NCBI GenBank assembly: GCA_014607495.2 | Contig: CP053161.1 | Span: forward strand, 3,543,115 to 3,607,114 | Direction of reading: 5' to 3' | Length of the DNA stretch: 64,000 nucleotides | Source: Carposina sasakii | Lineage: Eukaryota; Arthropoda; Insecta; Lepidoptera; Carposinidae | In this document: piece after piece, positions 46,301-52,825 of the stretch | Layout of the letters: each line of letters begins with the position of its first letter | Numbering within the stretch: the stretch's first letter is position 1 | Notes under the pieces: model-generated | What the model saw: the letters and a program-made list of their open reading frames with translations, nothing else | Databases searched by the model: none | What the model was told of the DNA's origin: nothing | Translations under genes and position numbers: made by a program

Positions 46301-49300
46301 AAATGTAAGTACTTATTAGATTTTATGACACTTACTATGTAACCTAAACAAATGTCAAAAATATAAAATAGTAAATTACGCGTTTAAAATATGTAGCTAT
46401 TTAATTCTTTCCAACACATTCACTGCCGCGGACTACGTATTTGTGACTTTTTGCTTTTCTAGACGTGCCGCTGACGCTTATATGCGTCCTGGCACTAGGT
46501 GTTGAACTAATGTCGGCATGCTTAGACATTCTGCCGGTAGCGAACTTGCATAAGAGAGAGTATAGAAAGCTGAAGCATGGTATTCAAACTTGTTTAAAAA
46601 TTACCCCCGTTTAAAGTTATTTTAAAACAATATTCCAATAGATTCACAAATAATTTATCACCGCCAAGCGTCGTAATTTGCACCAAATATAACACAATAG
46701 CCGCCCAAATATCAGTAAAGAACCGTCCACAGATAGATTATGCGCATAAAGGCATAGCTGTCAAGTCGTCTAACCTGCTTTGCGACCGTGTTTTGTAGCT
46801 CAGTGACTTTGTCGCCGGTCTCAGAGTCGCCGTTAACACTACTTTGCTCCTGCCCGGCGACGAAACAAAAACAAAATTATACACATGCCAACGCTAGGGG
46901 GCTCTGTTATGTCTAGTTTGCGCTGATGTTATACTCAATCAAGTGTTAAAGTTTCAGTTATTTGCCTATGTCAGGGATGGCGAACCAATGGCACGCAACA
47001 AAATAGTTCAGGCACGCCGAATGATACAGATGAATCTATGTAGGTACCTACTAGTTACAAAAATAAAATATTTAGCATCCAATTTGCAACAGCAGAAATC
47101 GTATACTTTTGCGTTTTTTATAAATAGTATATACTTAAAACCATCTAGTTTTATTTTTGTTTAATAATATCAGTAAGTCTAAATTATTAAATGGCACGTC
47201 ATAGCTATACCTATAATATTATTTGTTTCATAAAAAATGGCACGTATATCACTAAAGGTTCGCCATCCCTGGCCTATGTGATATCGATAATTTCACTGAT
47301 GTTCACCTGTCCCAGCTATGCTAAACGTAGGTGTGAGATCTCCTTTATGATCCTGCAGCTCAGGCTATCCTGTTTCAGTAGCACAGCCGTATCTATATGT
47401 CTCCAAGACAATTCCACTTAGGCTCACGTTCACCAAACTTGTAACCATAGATTTGTTTTTTTTATTTGCGCATTAGTAAATATTCTGTCTTGTTCGTTTT
47501 GACACAAACAGAACGAGAAGTCATTTAGAATTAATTTGCAAATTAATGAAGTATATTATGACAAGTTAAAATAACGGTCAAAAATAGATGGCGTGAGCGC
47601 ATCACCCTCCCTAGCTGCTCCCCTCTTCACCTCCCCCTCCTACGTGTACAATGACAAAACAGAATTTCGGGATGGCGATGCGCTCACGCTATTTATACAG
47701 GTGATTTGTACTATTTTGTTTACTTTGGATAGTTGTCAGAAAATCCCTCATTGATGTAAATTGGGTTTTAGTTTAAACATAATTAACTCCCACTTGAAAT
47801 GGACATAGTTTCGGATTAAGCGCTTAAAGCATGTCAGTCTATTAAAACGTTTTACATTTTAAGTCCAAAAATACTTTCTACAGCGTTAAATAAATATGAG
47901 TCTCTTAATTATCTTCTATTCGAACTGAAATTAATATTGATTGAGTAAAACTACCAGCATTAAAGAGTTTAGAACTTCAATCAAGACTACACCACTCACA
48001 AAGCGCCTAAAAGTAAATAGGGATGTAGTTTTTTTATTTGTATTTATATTGAAAGATCATAACATAAAAGAAACTTCAAGAAAAACTTCGTAGTGTGAAA
48101 ACTTTCCGGGATATAATGGGCCAAAAAACGCTACAAACGGCTACCACAATAACGTCACTCTTTCGTATTAGCGCGTAAAAGAACTTTTGTTCTGCAGCTA
48201 TTTTAAATATTGTATAAATATGGTCACAAAGCAAAAGTTGCTGTAATTGCAGGAGGATTATTAATTTTCAATTAATTTTACTAAGCTTCCACTTATTAAG
48301 GCTTTTTAATATTTGGACCTATAAATTGTAATTTTACAGATAGAATTTTGAATTTATTCTTAAGCATAAAATCAAAAATAACCATTAAACATCCCTATTG
48401 TAGTTAAGTAATGCACTTCAAGCGTTAGGGCCATACAATATAAACATTAGACAAGTAGGTCTAATTTTATTATACTAAGCTTCCACTTATATACCTATAA
48501 ACATGAATAACTTTTCAATATTGGCCTTATTTAAAGTACATACATCTAGTAAGTATTTGTTTCCATGGATTTTTAGAAATGTATGGAATAGTACTGGCAC
48601 CAAAATTCCATAGACACTAGCGCCAATGTCAAATGCATCTAAACGGATAAATAGAGTTACGTTAAATATGGCCTTAGACGCTAAAGTCGCTGTTGAAAAT
48701 TGTGTATAGTGTTTGTAAACAGAAATATGTCACAGACAAACCAAATCGTAACATACAAGAAACAAAATCCAAACAAACTGATTTTCTTATCAACAGCTAA
48801 AACCAACTATTAGATTGGCACCGAAGACATCGTAGTAGATGGAGAACAAGAAAAAACCATCACTGCATGCAAATAATGAATTGGCAGAAATATTTGCATC
48901 GGCATATACACCAGGGAGCAAAGAAATTATGATGACTTGTACAGATTTTATACAAAGGGGGCAACATATAGATATTTCTTCGCACCCAAATGTAAGTTGA
49001 TAAAGAATAAAATAGATCTTAGTGGCATACCGACCCGTGTTCCCGAAATGGGGTAGCCAAGCAACTGCAGGACCATTAAGGAGATCCCTCACCCACGTTT
49101 ATCATAACGGGGACAGATGTAAATGATCAGTGACAAGTCGCTAACTTGTCGCCTGAGAGAATGCCCGCCCCCTTATTACCTAACTAGCAAAACCAAAGTC
49201 ATAGCGAAAATTGTACAAAAATCGCTGATTGCTTGTCAAATTCGTATTACGTAAAATGAATTTCAAAGGAACTTTGACATTTCAAGGCGAATATTGTACA

Positions 49301-52300
49301 ATTTTCGCTATCGCTTTGCGTCGGTTTTGCTATTGCAAATTAGGTAATCAGGGGCCGAGCTCCTTAGTCGACTCTTGCGGAATGCACAGAAAGAGATGCA
49401 GCTGATGTATTTTAGTAAAGGCCCGCATCAGCAAGGACAGCAATTTGGTCCATAAAGTAGCCACTTTTTTTACATACTTCGGCATCTCTTTCAATCTACC
49501 TATAGTTTCATAGCATCTCACTCGCACACTGGTTAGATAGGCGTAATTTTCTGAACCGAATCTTGTCTAGTTGGTTTGTAGATCTATCGAGCAGGTAGTA
49601 GGTACCTTTCACCCAAAAAGCTTATAGGTAAACGTGGAGCTTGAAAAAAAAACATAATAAATTATTTTTAACTTGTCGAAATAAATATTACTCGTTTACT
49701 AGACCCCTTGTTAACCTAATCTTGTATAAAAAGGAATGTACATAATTTCAAAGCACCTTACACTCGAGAGCGTTAACTCCATATTCACCTATAGCTTCAT
49801 GGTATTTCCCGTAGTGTGTGTGTGACGTCATACCTTGTGCTGCGCGGGCGCGGGCTCGCCGTTAGTGTCGGGCGAGCCGCCGGCGCCGGTGCCGTTCTCT
49901 TTCGGCTTGTCGCCGTCCGCAGACTGCTTGTACTGCTGTAACTGAGGCGGGAACAGATCACTGAATCAGCAGAAGGGTTTAAGGCGTACGATATAGAAAG
50001 TTTATATTTCGTTGGTACTCATTTAGCCTTTTGGCTTTCTATGAATTGCCTATTCTCTCTCTCGCTCTCTCTCTCTCTGTCACAGTCCGATTCTGATAGG
50101 ACGGAAATGCGAATGCGTCCGAAAACGGCATGACATGGGTTTTAAGACACGTGACAATTTTACAATAAATGTGGTATGTTCTAAGCGAGCGAATGTATCA
50201 TATTAGGTACTGATAGTGCGTGTATCATTTTAGGAAATAAAAATGTATATAATGTATAAGTACTCACTTCCTCTTTGGTTAGTGCTAATTCTTCTTCTAA
50301 AGCTGTGTTTTTTTCTAACGCCACCCGTAACCTTTCTCGGACCTGGAATCAAAGAAAACACTTGGGATATAAATCAAAGTTCTTCTAGCACATTGACGGA
50401 CGATTGGTGTATTTGGTAGTAACCCTCCAGTCGCGGCATAGGTCCTGGGTTCGAATCCCCGTAGGTGCAAACTTTGATACGATGAATATCGATGTTTGTT
50501 TCCGAGTTACCGTTGCTCAGTAGCCACAACACAAGACCTTACGAATCTTAGTATGGGACTACTTTAAAGTGTTGAGAAGGGTATAAATATTTATTTATCT
50601 ATGTACTGAAGTGGTCAACGACTAGTATACCTTCTCGTCCAGCGCCTTGTGGTGCTCGAACAGGCTCTTGAGCGCCTTGAGCACCTCGACCTCGGAGGAG
50701 ACCCCGGACTGCGCGGCCGCCTGCCGCTTCACCACGGTCATGCGCAGCGAGCGCTCGTGCCGCGACACCAGGCATTCTAGGTGCTCGAGTAGTAGCTGCG
50801 GGGAAATTGATGCGGCTTTATTAACAACGCGATCTTTTATGGAACATAAATATTAATTAGAATAACAATTATTATAGCTTGCGGCGGTAGGCTTACTCCT
50901 TACCACGGCGGAATTTAAGACAATCGATAAAAACAAAGACTATAATATAAAACACAAGGACAAATTTACGCATAGACACTATGTTAGTTGATTAACATTC
51001 TGTTTCGAGCCAAGTGGAATAAAAAAAAAAAAAATTCATCCTATTTATAGAATAAGAAATGAGGTGATCAGAAAGAAGTGTGGTATAAATGAGGACATTG
51101 TTGAGGTGGTTTGGGCATGTGGAGAGAATGAGTGAAAGTAGACTGACAAAGAAAGTGTACAACGGAAGAGTGGATGGAAGGGTTGGAAGGGGAAGACTGT
51201 CACAGATTGGGGCAAACAAACCGACGAGCGTGATGAAAAATGTCTGATTCGAAAGAGGTGTGTCAAGTTTTATCTCTGCCTACCCCTCCGGGAAAGAGGC
51301 GTGTAATGGTATGTGTGTATATGTATTTATCATTTCTGTCAAATCATTAAAAATGAAGAGGGCAAACATCACATTAAGTGTAATGGTCCAAATCACATAG
51401 AGTTTGCTTGCGTGACGCCAGGTTACAAATTATAAAATGGTTCGTGCAGTCTAAAAGAAAGTAAAAAGAATATGTAATCGTTTTGAAAAGCATTGTATAT
51501 TCTCTAATTAGCCGTATCTTCTGTTCGGGATTACAGCCACAGAATAAGATTACACCTAGCCTGAGCTGTCCTATGTATCCAGGTACCAAAACAGATCGGT
51601 CCCCTGCGACCACAGTCCGCGTCGCTAACTATTGTAGTTCACGAACAAGTTTAAATAAAGCCGATTAAACAAGGTCTAGACGAGACTTAAACACTGTTAT
51701 AATTGTGTTCTTCGGTGGAGCGCTGAAAGGGTATTTTCAAACATAGTTAAGTACTTATCCACACACAGCCGTTTATATGTATAATTGAAGAATCATCATT
51801 ACAATTATGTTAGCCGGTAATCCAGATCAATATTATGTTTTAACATTTTGGTTTATTATATCCAAAAACATTTTAATTTTAAAGACTCGCTAGGTAAAAT
51901 GGCCTCCACTTAAAAACTAAGCTAGTAATAACTCCTTTCCCAGTATAATTACGAGCACACAAAAAATTCTAGTAAAACGCTAACAAACTGCAGCTTATTT
52001 TAAAAGGCATTTTAAAAAGATTTTCTCGCTATAGAATTTAATATCCAACTTTACAATTTTCCTAATTGAGATGTCTGGCTAGAATGGCTTTACAGGTTTA
52101 TCTGAAAAAGGTTCGGTTTATCACGAATGATATTTTACATGGAGAAAAAATAAAAGAGGAGCAGCGGCTAAGTATATATTCATACAAAAATAGTGTGCCG
52201 CTGAGCGGGGGTGAAGTATGGGACGAGGGGAGCATCCTAACAGTGTAGCCTTGCCCATTTATATAGAAACCACCTTGTAGTGACTAGCCAAACTACTTGC

Positions 52301-52825
52301 ATAAGCGTGTGGTTACAGCTACCGCGTTACACACACTGGCCCATAAGCTCCGCCCCTATCATGACGTCATGGCCTCGCGATTGCCACTCGACTCTGTTCA
52401 TTATCCCACCTCCTCTTTTATACCCTCTCCATGATATTTTAAAACCAATGACCAGACAATGTAAGATTTGTTTTATCTAAATAAAACGTTCTATTTCGAT
52501 GACTCGGTATGTCACCGACTCGGGCGAGGTAAAACCTAAGATAAGGCTTCGTTGTCATATGCCATAATATGGCGGTCACACTTAAACGTGAAAGTAGTCC
52601 TACCTATCCCTTTCCCTCTCAGCCATTTATGTTAAGAATGGAGAAGGACAGACTTGACTAAGTTTATGTGTGACGGTCAGAATCGACCATAATGTAAATG
52701 TAAAGTGTAAAGGCTGGACATACCCTGGTATTGTTTCTTTCCGCCTTGAGCTCTGATATCTCCTCCTCTCGCTCTAGCAAATGTTCTCTTGCTTGGTTGA
52801 GTTCTTTTGTGAGTGTCGCGAACTC
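26089..52825 (-). CDS. Liprin-alpha: Liprin-alpha (Syd-2 / PPFIA) scaffold gene, about 24 exons, N-terminal exons missing
   Basis: About 1000 codons in minus-strand exons from 52825 down to a TGA at 26091-26089. Liprin-alpha is the cytoplasmic scaffold that organises presynaptic active zones and binds LAR-type receptor phosphatases, ELKS, RIM and kinesin KIF1A. The N-terminal half is coiled coil ([62 protein letters not shown]). A linker includes [12 protein letters not shown] and [18 protein letters not shown]. Three SAM domains follow: [19 protein letters not shown], then [20 protein letters not shown], then [20 protein letters not shown]. Almost all splice phases agree; the exception is 34.1-37.5 kb, where exons are duplicated or broken. 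Five exons have their 3' ends copied into the next intron. The start methionine lies upstream, probably beyond 52.8 kb. Confidence 0.96.
26517..26633 (-). CDS. Liprin-alpha: Liprin-alpha exon, SAM3 ([10 protein letters not shown])
   Basis: 39 codons, phase 0 at both ends, acceptor TTTCCAG, donor CAG|GTCAGC. It encodes [20 protein letters not shown] through [11 protein letters not shown], the helical core of the third SAM domain. Confidence 0.96.
26937..27359 (-). repeat. 97-bp tandem array copied from the liprin SAM2/SAM3 exon end
   Basis: About 4.3 units of 97 bp. Each contains about 66 nt of exon sequence ([19 protein letters not shown]), the 5' splice site AAG|GTAGTG and about 31 nt of intron. 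Donor-equivalent positions are 26997, 27094, 27191 and the authentic 27288. Units are near-identical. Confidence 0.95.
27288..27444 (-). CDS. Liprin-alpha: Liprin-alpha exon, end of SAM2 to start of SAM3
   Basis: 157 nt, acceptor CATTCAG, first usable donor AAG|GTAGTG. It encodes [20 protein letters not shown], then [20 protein letters not shown]. Its last 70 nt or so are the seed of the 97-bp tandem array in the following intron. Confidence 0.95.
28234..28348 (-). CDS. Liprin-alpha: Liprin-alpha exon, SAM2
   Basis: 115 nt between TTTTCAG and AG|GTCAGT. It encodes [20 protein letters not shown], then [17 protein letters not shown], a near-perfect match to liprin-alpha SAM2. Confidence 0.97.
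28405..28630 (+). mobile_element. LINE ORF2 C-terminal fragment and 3' tail
   Basis: Translates to [20 protein letters not shown], a decayed version of the [15 protein letters not shown] ending of some non-LTR reverse transcriptases. The 3' tail GACCCCAAATAAATGGAAAC...GGCAGGAAGATAATGATGA is shared with SINE family B. Confidence 0.75.
28867..29025 (-). CDS. Liprin-alpha: Liprin-alpha exon, end of SAM1 and start of SAM2
   Basis: 159 nt, acceptor CCCGCAG, donor CTA G|GTAACC. It encodes [20 protein letters not shown], a short linker, then [17 protein letters not shown]. The SAM1-SAM2 linker is the short form. Confidence 0.97.
29112..29766 (-). repeat. About 40-bp tandem array copied from the SAM1 exon end and its splice donor
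   Basis: Some 15 imperfect units of about 38-46 bp lie next to the genuine exon end. Each holds about 25 nt encoding DQEIQREIG and then G|GTGAGTGTGG with a variable G-rich intron piece. Units nearest the exon are the most alike; those beyond about 29.3 kb have drifted. Confidence 0.95.
29742..29944 (-). CDS. Liprin-alpha: Liprin-alpha exon, SAM1
   Basis: 203 nt, acceptor CCTCAG, donor ATC G|GTGAGT. It encodes [40 protein letters not shown] and DQEIQREI, the hallmark first SAM domain of liprins. Confidence 0.98.
30061..30155 (-). CDS. Liprin-alpha: Liprin-alpha linker exon before SAM1
   Basis: 95 nt, phase 0 in and phase 2 out (AA|GTACGT). It encodes [20 protein letters not shown] and DYARAKC. 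Two acceptors 6 nt apart (GCAGATGCAG) would add or omit Met-Gln. Confidence 0.88.
30788..30974 (-). CDS. Liprin-alpha: Liprin-alpha exon with [18 protein letters not shown] motif
   Basis: 187 nt, acceptor CCCCTCAG, donor CCG|GTGAGT. It starts SSQESLGG (liprins: SSQDSLHKAPKKK) and contains the basic [18 protein letters not shown] block. A Gly/Ala-rich insert between them is longer than in vertebrates. Confidence 0.96.
30975..32590. other. Liprin-alpha intron
   Basis: AT-rich with no exon found. It contains a SINE family A tail (31671-31708) and a foldback-family fragment (31907-31967). An apparent exon at about 32235-32287 was rejected on phase. Confidence 0.6.
31671..31708 (-). mobile_element. 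SINE family A 3' tail fragment
   Basis: AATAAAGAAATGGAAAAAAT then TCCTCACC equals the tail of 4707-4819. Confidence 0.7.
32591..32733 (-). CDS. Liprin-alpha: Liprin-alpha linker exon ([18 protein letters not shown])
   Basis: 143 nt, acceptor GTTGCAG, donor GA|GTGAGT. It encodes [20 protein letters not shown] and [19 protein letters not shown], matching the SPPSSPRALRLDRL segment of liprins. Phase 2 joins to the SSQESL exon as Asp. Confidence 0.9.
33470..33727 (-). mobile_element. LINE-tailed short element, minus-strand copy
   Basis: GCAGTCCACTGCTGGACGTA at the left is the tail complement, and CTCTGCCGGCATCACGCGGC at the right is the head. Well preserved relative to 6813-7078. Confidence 0.85.
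34111..34185 (-). CDS. Liprin-alpha: Liprin-alpha linker exon ([15 protein letters not shown])
   Basis: 25 codons, phase 0 at both ends, GC-rich. It encodes [20 protein letters not shown] and LPSSQ before donor CAG|GTCGGG. The acceptor (GCGCAG) lacks a good pyrimidine tract, so the 5' edge is uncertain. Confidence 0.65.
36215..36290 (-). pseudogene. Liprin-alpha exon copy, 3' half, detached
   Basis: Encodes [20 protein letters not shown] and ELESR with a normal donor AGG|GTGAGC next to a (GT)n tract. Its 5' half lies 95 bp away on the far side of a 76-bp repeat unit; seven bases of the exon are missing at the break. Confidence 0.85.
36386..36452 (-). pseudogene. Liprin-alpha exon copy, 5' half, detached
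   Basis: After an AAAG acceptor it encodes [20 protein letters not shown] and EQ, in the phase the preceding exon (38469-38552) requires, then runs into the 76-bp repeat. It looks like the ancestral 5' end of the [12 protein letters not shown] exon. Confidence 0.75.
36572..36621 (-). CDS. Liprin-alpha: Liprin-alpha linker exon ([16 protein letters not shown]), seed of the 76-bp array
   Basis: 50 nt, acceptor GTGGGCAG, donor ACG|GTCAGT. It encodes [16 protein letters not shown], resembling the SSPPGSGRSTPR segment after ESRV in liprins. It leaves in phase 0 into the 34.1 kb exon, but its entry phase does not match the end of the 37.3 kb exon. Confidence 0.55.
36720..37276. repeat. Inverted near-identical copy of 7239-7877
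   Basis: Sits inside the disrupted part of liprin-alpha between two liprin exon copies. It reads as the complement of 7239-7877 from CGCTGTTATGACATTGAGTT to CGACACAGCCCCACCCGCTT. Confidence 0.92.
37295..37341. repeat. (GT)n microsatellite at a liprin splice donor
   Basis: About 45 bp of GT repeats starting a few bases past the donor of 37348-37465. A related tract at about 36160-36203 follows the detached exon copy. Confidence 0.9.
37348..37465 (-). CDS. Liprin-alpha: Liprin-alpha exon [18 protein letters not shown] (positional copy, altered 5' end)
   Basis: Encodes [20 protein letters not shown] then [19 protein letters not shown] with donor AGG|GTGAGC, an excellent liprin match. The 5' edge is replaced by unrelated sequence, and the only near acceptor (AATAG) is out of phase with the preceding exon. 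A (GT)n tract of about 45 nt follows the donor. Confidence 0.8.
37908..38112 (+). repeat. Dispersed repeat (ACTAGTGGACGCCCGCGAC), third copy
   Basis: GACTAGTGGACGCCCGCGAC through CAAACATCGATCCGTTACAA, very close to 2859-3055. Confidence 0.8.
38181..38353 (+). mobile_element. Tc1/mariner-like MITE, internally deleted copy
   Basis: TACAGGATATTTTTTCGATG and ATCACCCTGTA at the ends. It keeps GCTTCCATGGAGAAAAATGA but lacks about half the interior of 6302-6661. Confidence 0.72.
38469..38552 (-). CDS. Liprin-alpha: Liprin-alpha exon ([18 protein letters not shown])
   Basis: 28 codons, phase 0 at both ends, acceptor GTTCCAG, donor GAG|GTATGT. It encodes [20 protein letters not shown] and YDVSSDAE, equivalent to the W-x-AQQxxVL...SD segment of liprins. 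Confidence 0.93.
38961..39034 (-). repeat. Short exon-derived duplication after the LKRSLLQQE exon
   Basis: Directly downstream of the donor at 39041, the intron carries two imperfect copies of exon sequence equivalent to FNIQQ, the nearer ending in TDALTR-type sequence (TTCAACA..CAGCAGACAGACGCG). It resembles the larger arrays in structure. Confidence 0.8.
39042..39155 (-). CDS. Liprin-alpha: Liprin-alpha exon ([16 protein letters not shown])
   Basis: 38 codons, phase 0 at both ends, acceptor TTATCAG, donor AAG|GTATGT. A coiled-coil end is followed by an Ala/Pro-rich hinge ([15 protein letters not shown]). Confidence 0.9.
39911..40149 (+). mobile_element. LINE-tailed short element, 3' end abutting a liprin intron edge
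   Basis: GGCCGCGTGGTGCCGGCAGA to GGCCTACGTCCAGCAGTGG. The tail stops at 40149, about 30 bp from the donor of the 40183-40339 exon. Confidence 0.85.
40183..40339 (-). CDS. Liprin-alpha: Liprin-alpha coiled-coil exon ([16 protein letters not shown])
   Basis: 157 nt, acceptor CGTCCAG, donor CAG|GTGGGT. It encodes [20 protein letters not shown] and a heptad-rich continuation, matching LQLHLKERMAALEEKN of liprins. A LINE-tailed SINE abuts its downstream side. Confidence 0.96.
40389..40857. mobile_element. Inverted-terminus MITE, same family as 2337-2657
   Basis: The left end ACAGCCAAGCAAATATTGA is complementary to TCAATATTTGCCTGGCTGT at the right. Interior blocks are shared with 2337-2657. Confidence 0.72.
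40990..41402 (-). repeat. 92-bp tandem array copied from the [10 protein letters not shown] exon end and donor
   Basis: About 4.5 units of exactly 92 bp. Each holds about 53 nt of exon ([12 protein letters not shown]), the donor AG|GTGAGG and about 39 nt of intron. Donor-equivalent positions are 41085, 41177 and 41269; the authentic exon end is 41361. Confidence 0.95.
41361..41530 (-). CDS. Liprin-alpha: Liprin-alpha coiled-coil exon ([21 protein letters not shown])
   Basis: 170 nt, acceptor ACCGCAG, donor GACAG|GTGAGG. It encodes [20 protein letters not shown] and [19 protein letters not shown], matching the liprin AEERHGN...NEEHNKRLSDTVD block. Confidence 0.96.
41915..42113 (+). mobile_element. 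LINE-tailed short element, diverged copy
   Basis: CCATGCCTGCCCGTAGGTAT to GGGGGAGGCCTACTTCCAGC; 5' truncated. It ends about 20 bp from the 42136-42261 exon donor. Confidence 0.75.
42136..42261 (-). CDS. Liprin-alpha: Liprin-alpha coiled-coil exon ([19 protein letters not shown])
   Basis: 42 codons, phase 0 at both ends, acceptor CATCAG, donor CAG|GTGGGT. It encodes [20 protein letters not shown] and [11 protein letters not shown] (liprins: EQKLQQTMRKAETLPEVE). Confidence 0.95.
43239..43358 (-). CDS. Liprin-alpha: Liprin-alpha coiled-coil exon ([19 protein letters not shown])
   Basis: 40 codons, phase 0 at both ends, acceptor TTTCAG, donor [28 protein letters not shown] and [12 protein letters not shown] are near-identical to the most conserved liprin coiled-coil block. 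Confidence 0.97.
43508..43910. mobile_element. 403-bp inverted-repeat element (TACTGGGTGTAAAAAGACAA)
   Basis: The ends TACTGGGTGTAAAAAGACAA and TTGTCTTTTTACACCCTGTA are complementary, as are TAATACCTCGTATT and AATACGAGGTATTA further in. It has long T/A tracts and no reading frame. Confidence 0.85.
43934..44055 (+). mobile_element. LINE-tailed short element, 5'-truncated copy
   Basis: ATAGTCCCAAAATCACACTG through GGCCTACGTCCAG and TACTGCAAAAGGCTGATG. Confidence 0.75.
44160..44327 (-). CDS. Liprin-alpha: Liprin-alpha coiled-coil exon ([14 protein letters not shown])
   Basis: 56 codons, phase 0 at both ends, acceptor GTTGCAG, donor CAG|GTCCGT. It ends [15 protein letters not shown], matching YQRDIREAMAQKEDM. 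A small inverted repeat (about 44066-44147) sits immediately past the donor. Confidence 0.95.
44586..44770. mobile_element. hAT-type MITE, copy 1
   Basis: CAGGGATTTCCAAAC to GGGAGCCACTG, flanked by CTCTAG-containing sequence. It is an inverted relative of 45573-45734. Confidence 0.7.
44771..46774. other. Liprin-alpha intron
   Basis: AT-rich with no coding signal; contains the hAT-type MITE at 45573-45734. Confidence 0.6.
45573..45734. mobile_element. hAT-type MITE, copy 2, with perfect 8-bp target duplication
   Basis: 162 bp, termini CAGTGGTTCC / GGGAACCTCTG, flanked on both sides by CTCTAGGC (45565-45572 and 45735-45742). Confidence 0.88.
46775..46849 (-). CDS. Liprin-alpha: Liprin-alpha exon ([20 protein letters not shown])
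   Basis: 25 codons, phase 0 at both ends, acceptor CGGGCAG, donor CAG|GTTAGA. It corresponds to the variable SNGSID...VELQELLEK stretch of liprins. Confidence 0.87.
46972..47271. mobile_element. hAT-type MITE, 300 bp, 15-bp perfect terminal inverted repeats
   Basis: CAGGGATGGCGAACC / GGTTCGCCATCCCTG with GCCTATGT duplicated at 46964-46971 and 47272-47279. No transposase frame. Confidence 0.92.
47290..47428 (+). repeat. Unclassified dispersed repeat copy
   Basis: CCCAGCTATGCTAAACGTAG and CACAGCCGTAT, as in 60084-60290. Confidence 0.6.
47429..49024. other. Liprin-alpha intron
   Basis: AT-rich with no exon. A short inverted pair GCGTGAGCGCAT / ATGCGCTCACGC brackets about 47590-47690. Confidence 0.55.
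49025..49438 (-). repeat. Unclassified dispersed repeat, split by a nested MITE
   Basis: TACCGACCCGTGTTCCCGAA to GCCCGCATCAGC, complementary to 60084-60290, interrupted by the palindromic MITE at 49195-49355. Confidence 0.75.
49195..49355. mobile_element. Palindromic MITE, inverted copy of 6036-6195, nested
   Basis: CATAGCGAAAATTGTACAAA and TGTACAATTTTCGCTATCGC flank a matching interior. It is inserted inside 49025-49438. Confidence 0.82.
49834..49941 (-). CDS. Liprin-alpha: Liprin-alpha exon ([20 protein letters not shown])
   Basis: 36 codons, phase 0 at both ends, acceptor CCTCAG, donor AAG|GTATGA. A Gly/Pro/Ala-rich, low-conservation linker inside the coiled-coil half. Confidence 0.87.
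50268..50342 (-). CDS. Liprin-alpha: Liprin-alpha exon ([19 protein letters not shown])
   Basis: 25 codons, acceptor ATTCCAG, donor [28 protein letters not shown] equals the VRERLRVSLERVSALEEEL block of liprins. Confidence 0.97.
50400..50482 (+). mobile_element. tRNA-derived SINE, family C
   Basis: GGTAGTAACCCTCCAGTCGC, ATAGGTCCTGGGTTCGAATC (B box GGTTCGAATCC), GTAGGTGCAAAC. A second copy is at 63135-63190. Confidence 0.7.
50631..50795 (-). CDS. Liprin-alpha: Liprin-alpha exon ([19 protein letters not shown])
   Basis: 55 codons, phase 0 at both ends, acceptor CCCGCAG, donor [28 protein letters not shown] and [18 protein letters not shown] are diagnostic for liprin-alpha. Confidence 0.99.
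51040..51315 (+). mobile_element. LINE ORF2 C-terminal fragment ([10 protein letters not shown]...AYPSGKEA)
   Basis: Frameshifted remains of a reverse transcriptase end: [44 protein letters not shown], then SAYPSGKEA. Several frame breaks; inside a liprin intron. Confidence 0.85.
52724..52825 (-). CDS. Liprin-alpha: Liprin-alpha most upstream confident exon ([18 protein letters not shown])
   Basis: 34 codons, phase 0 in, acceptor CAACAG, donor AGG|GTATGT. It encodes [20 protein letters not shown] and [12 protein letters not shown]. An upstream exon ending at an ALPQ-type Gln is expected. Confidence 0.96.
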
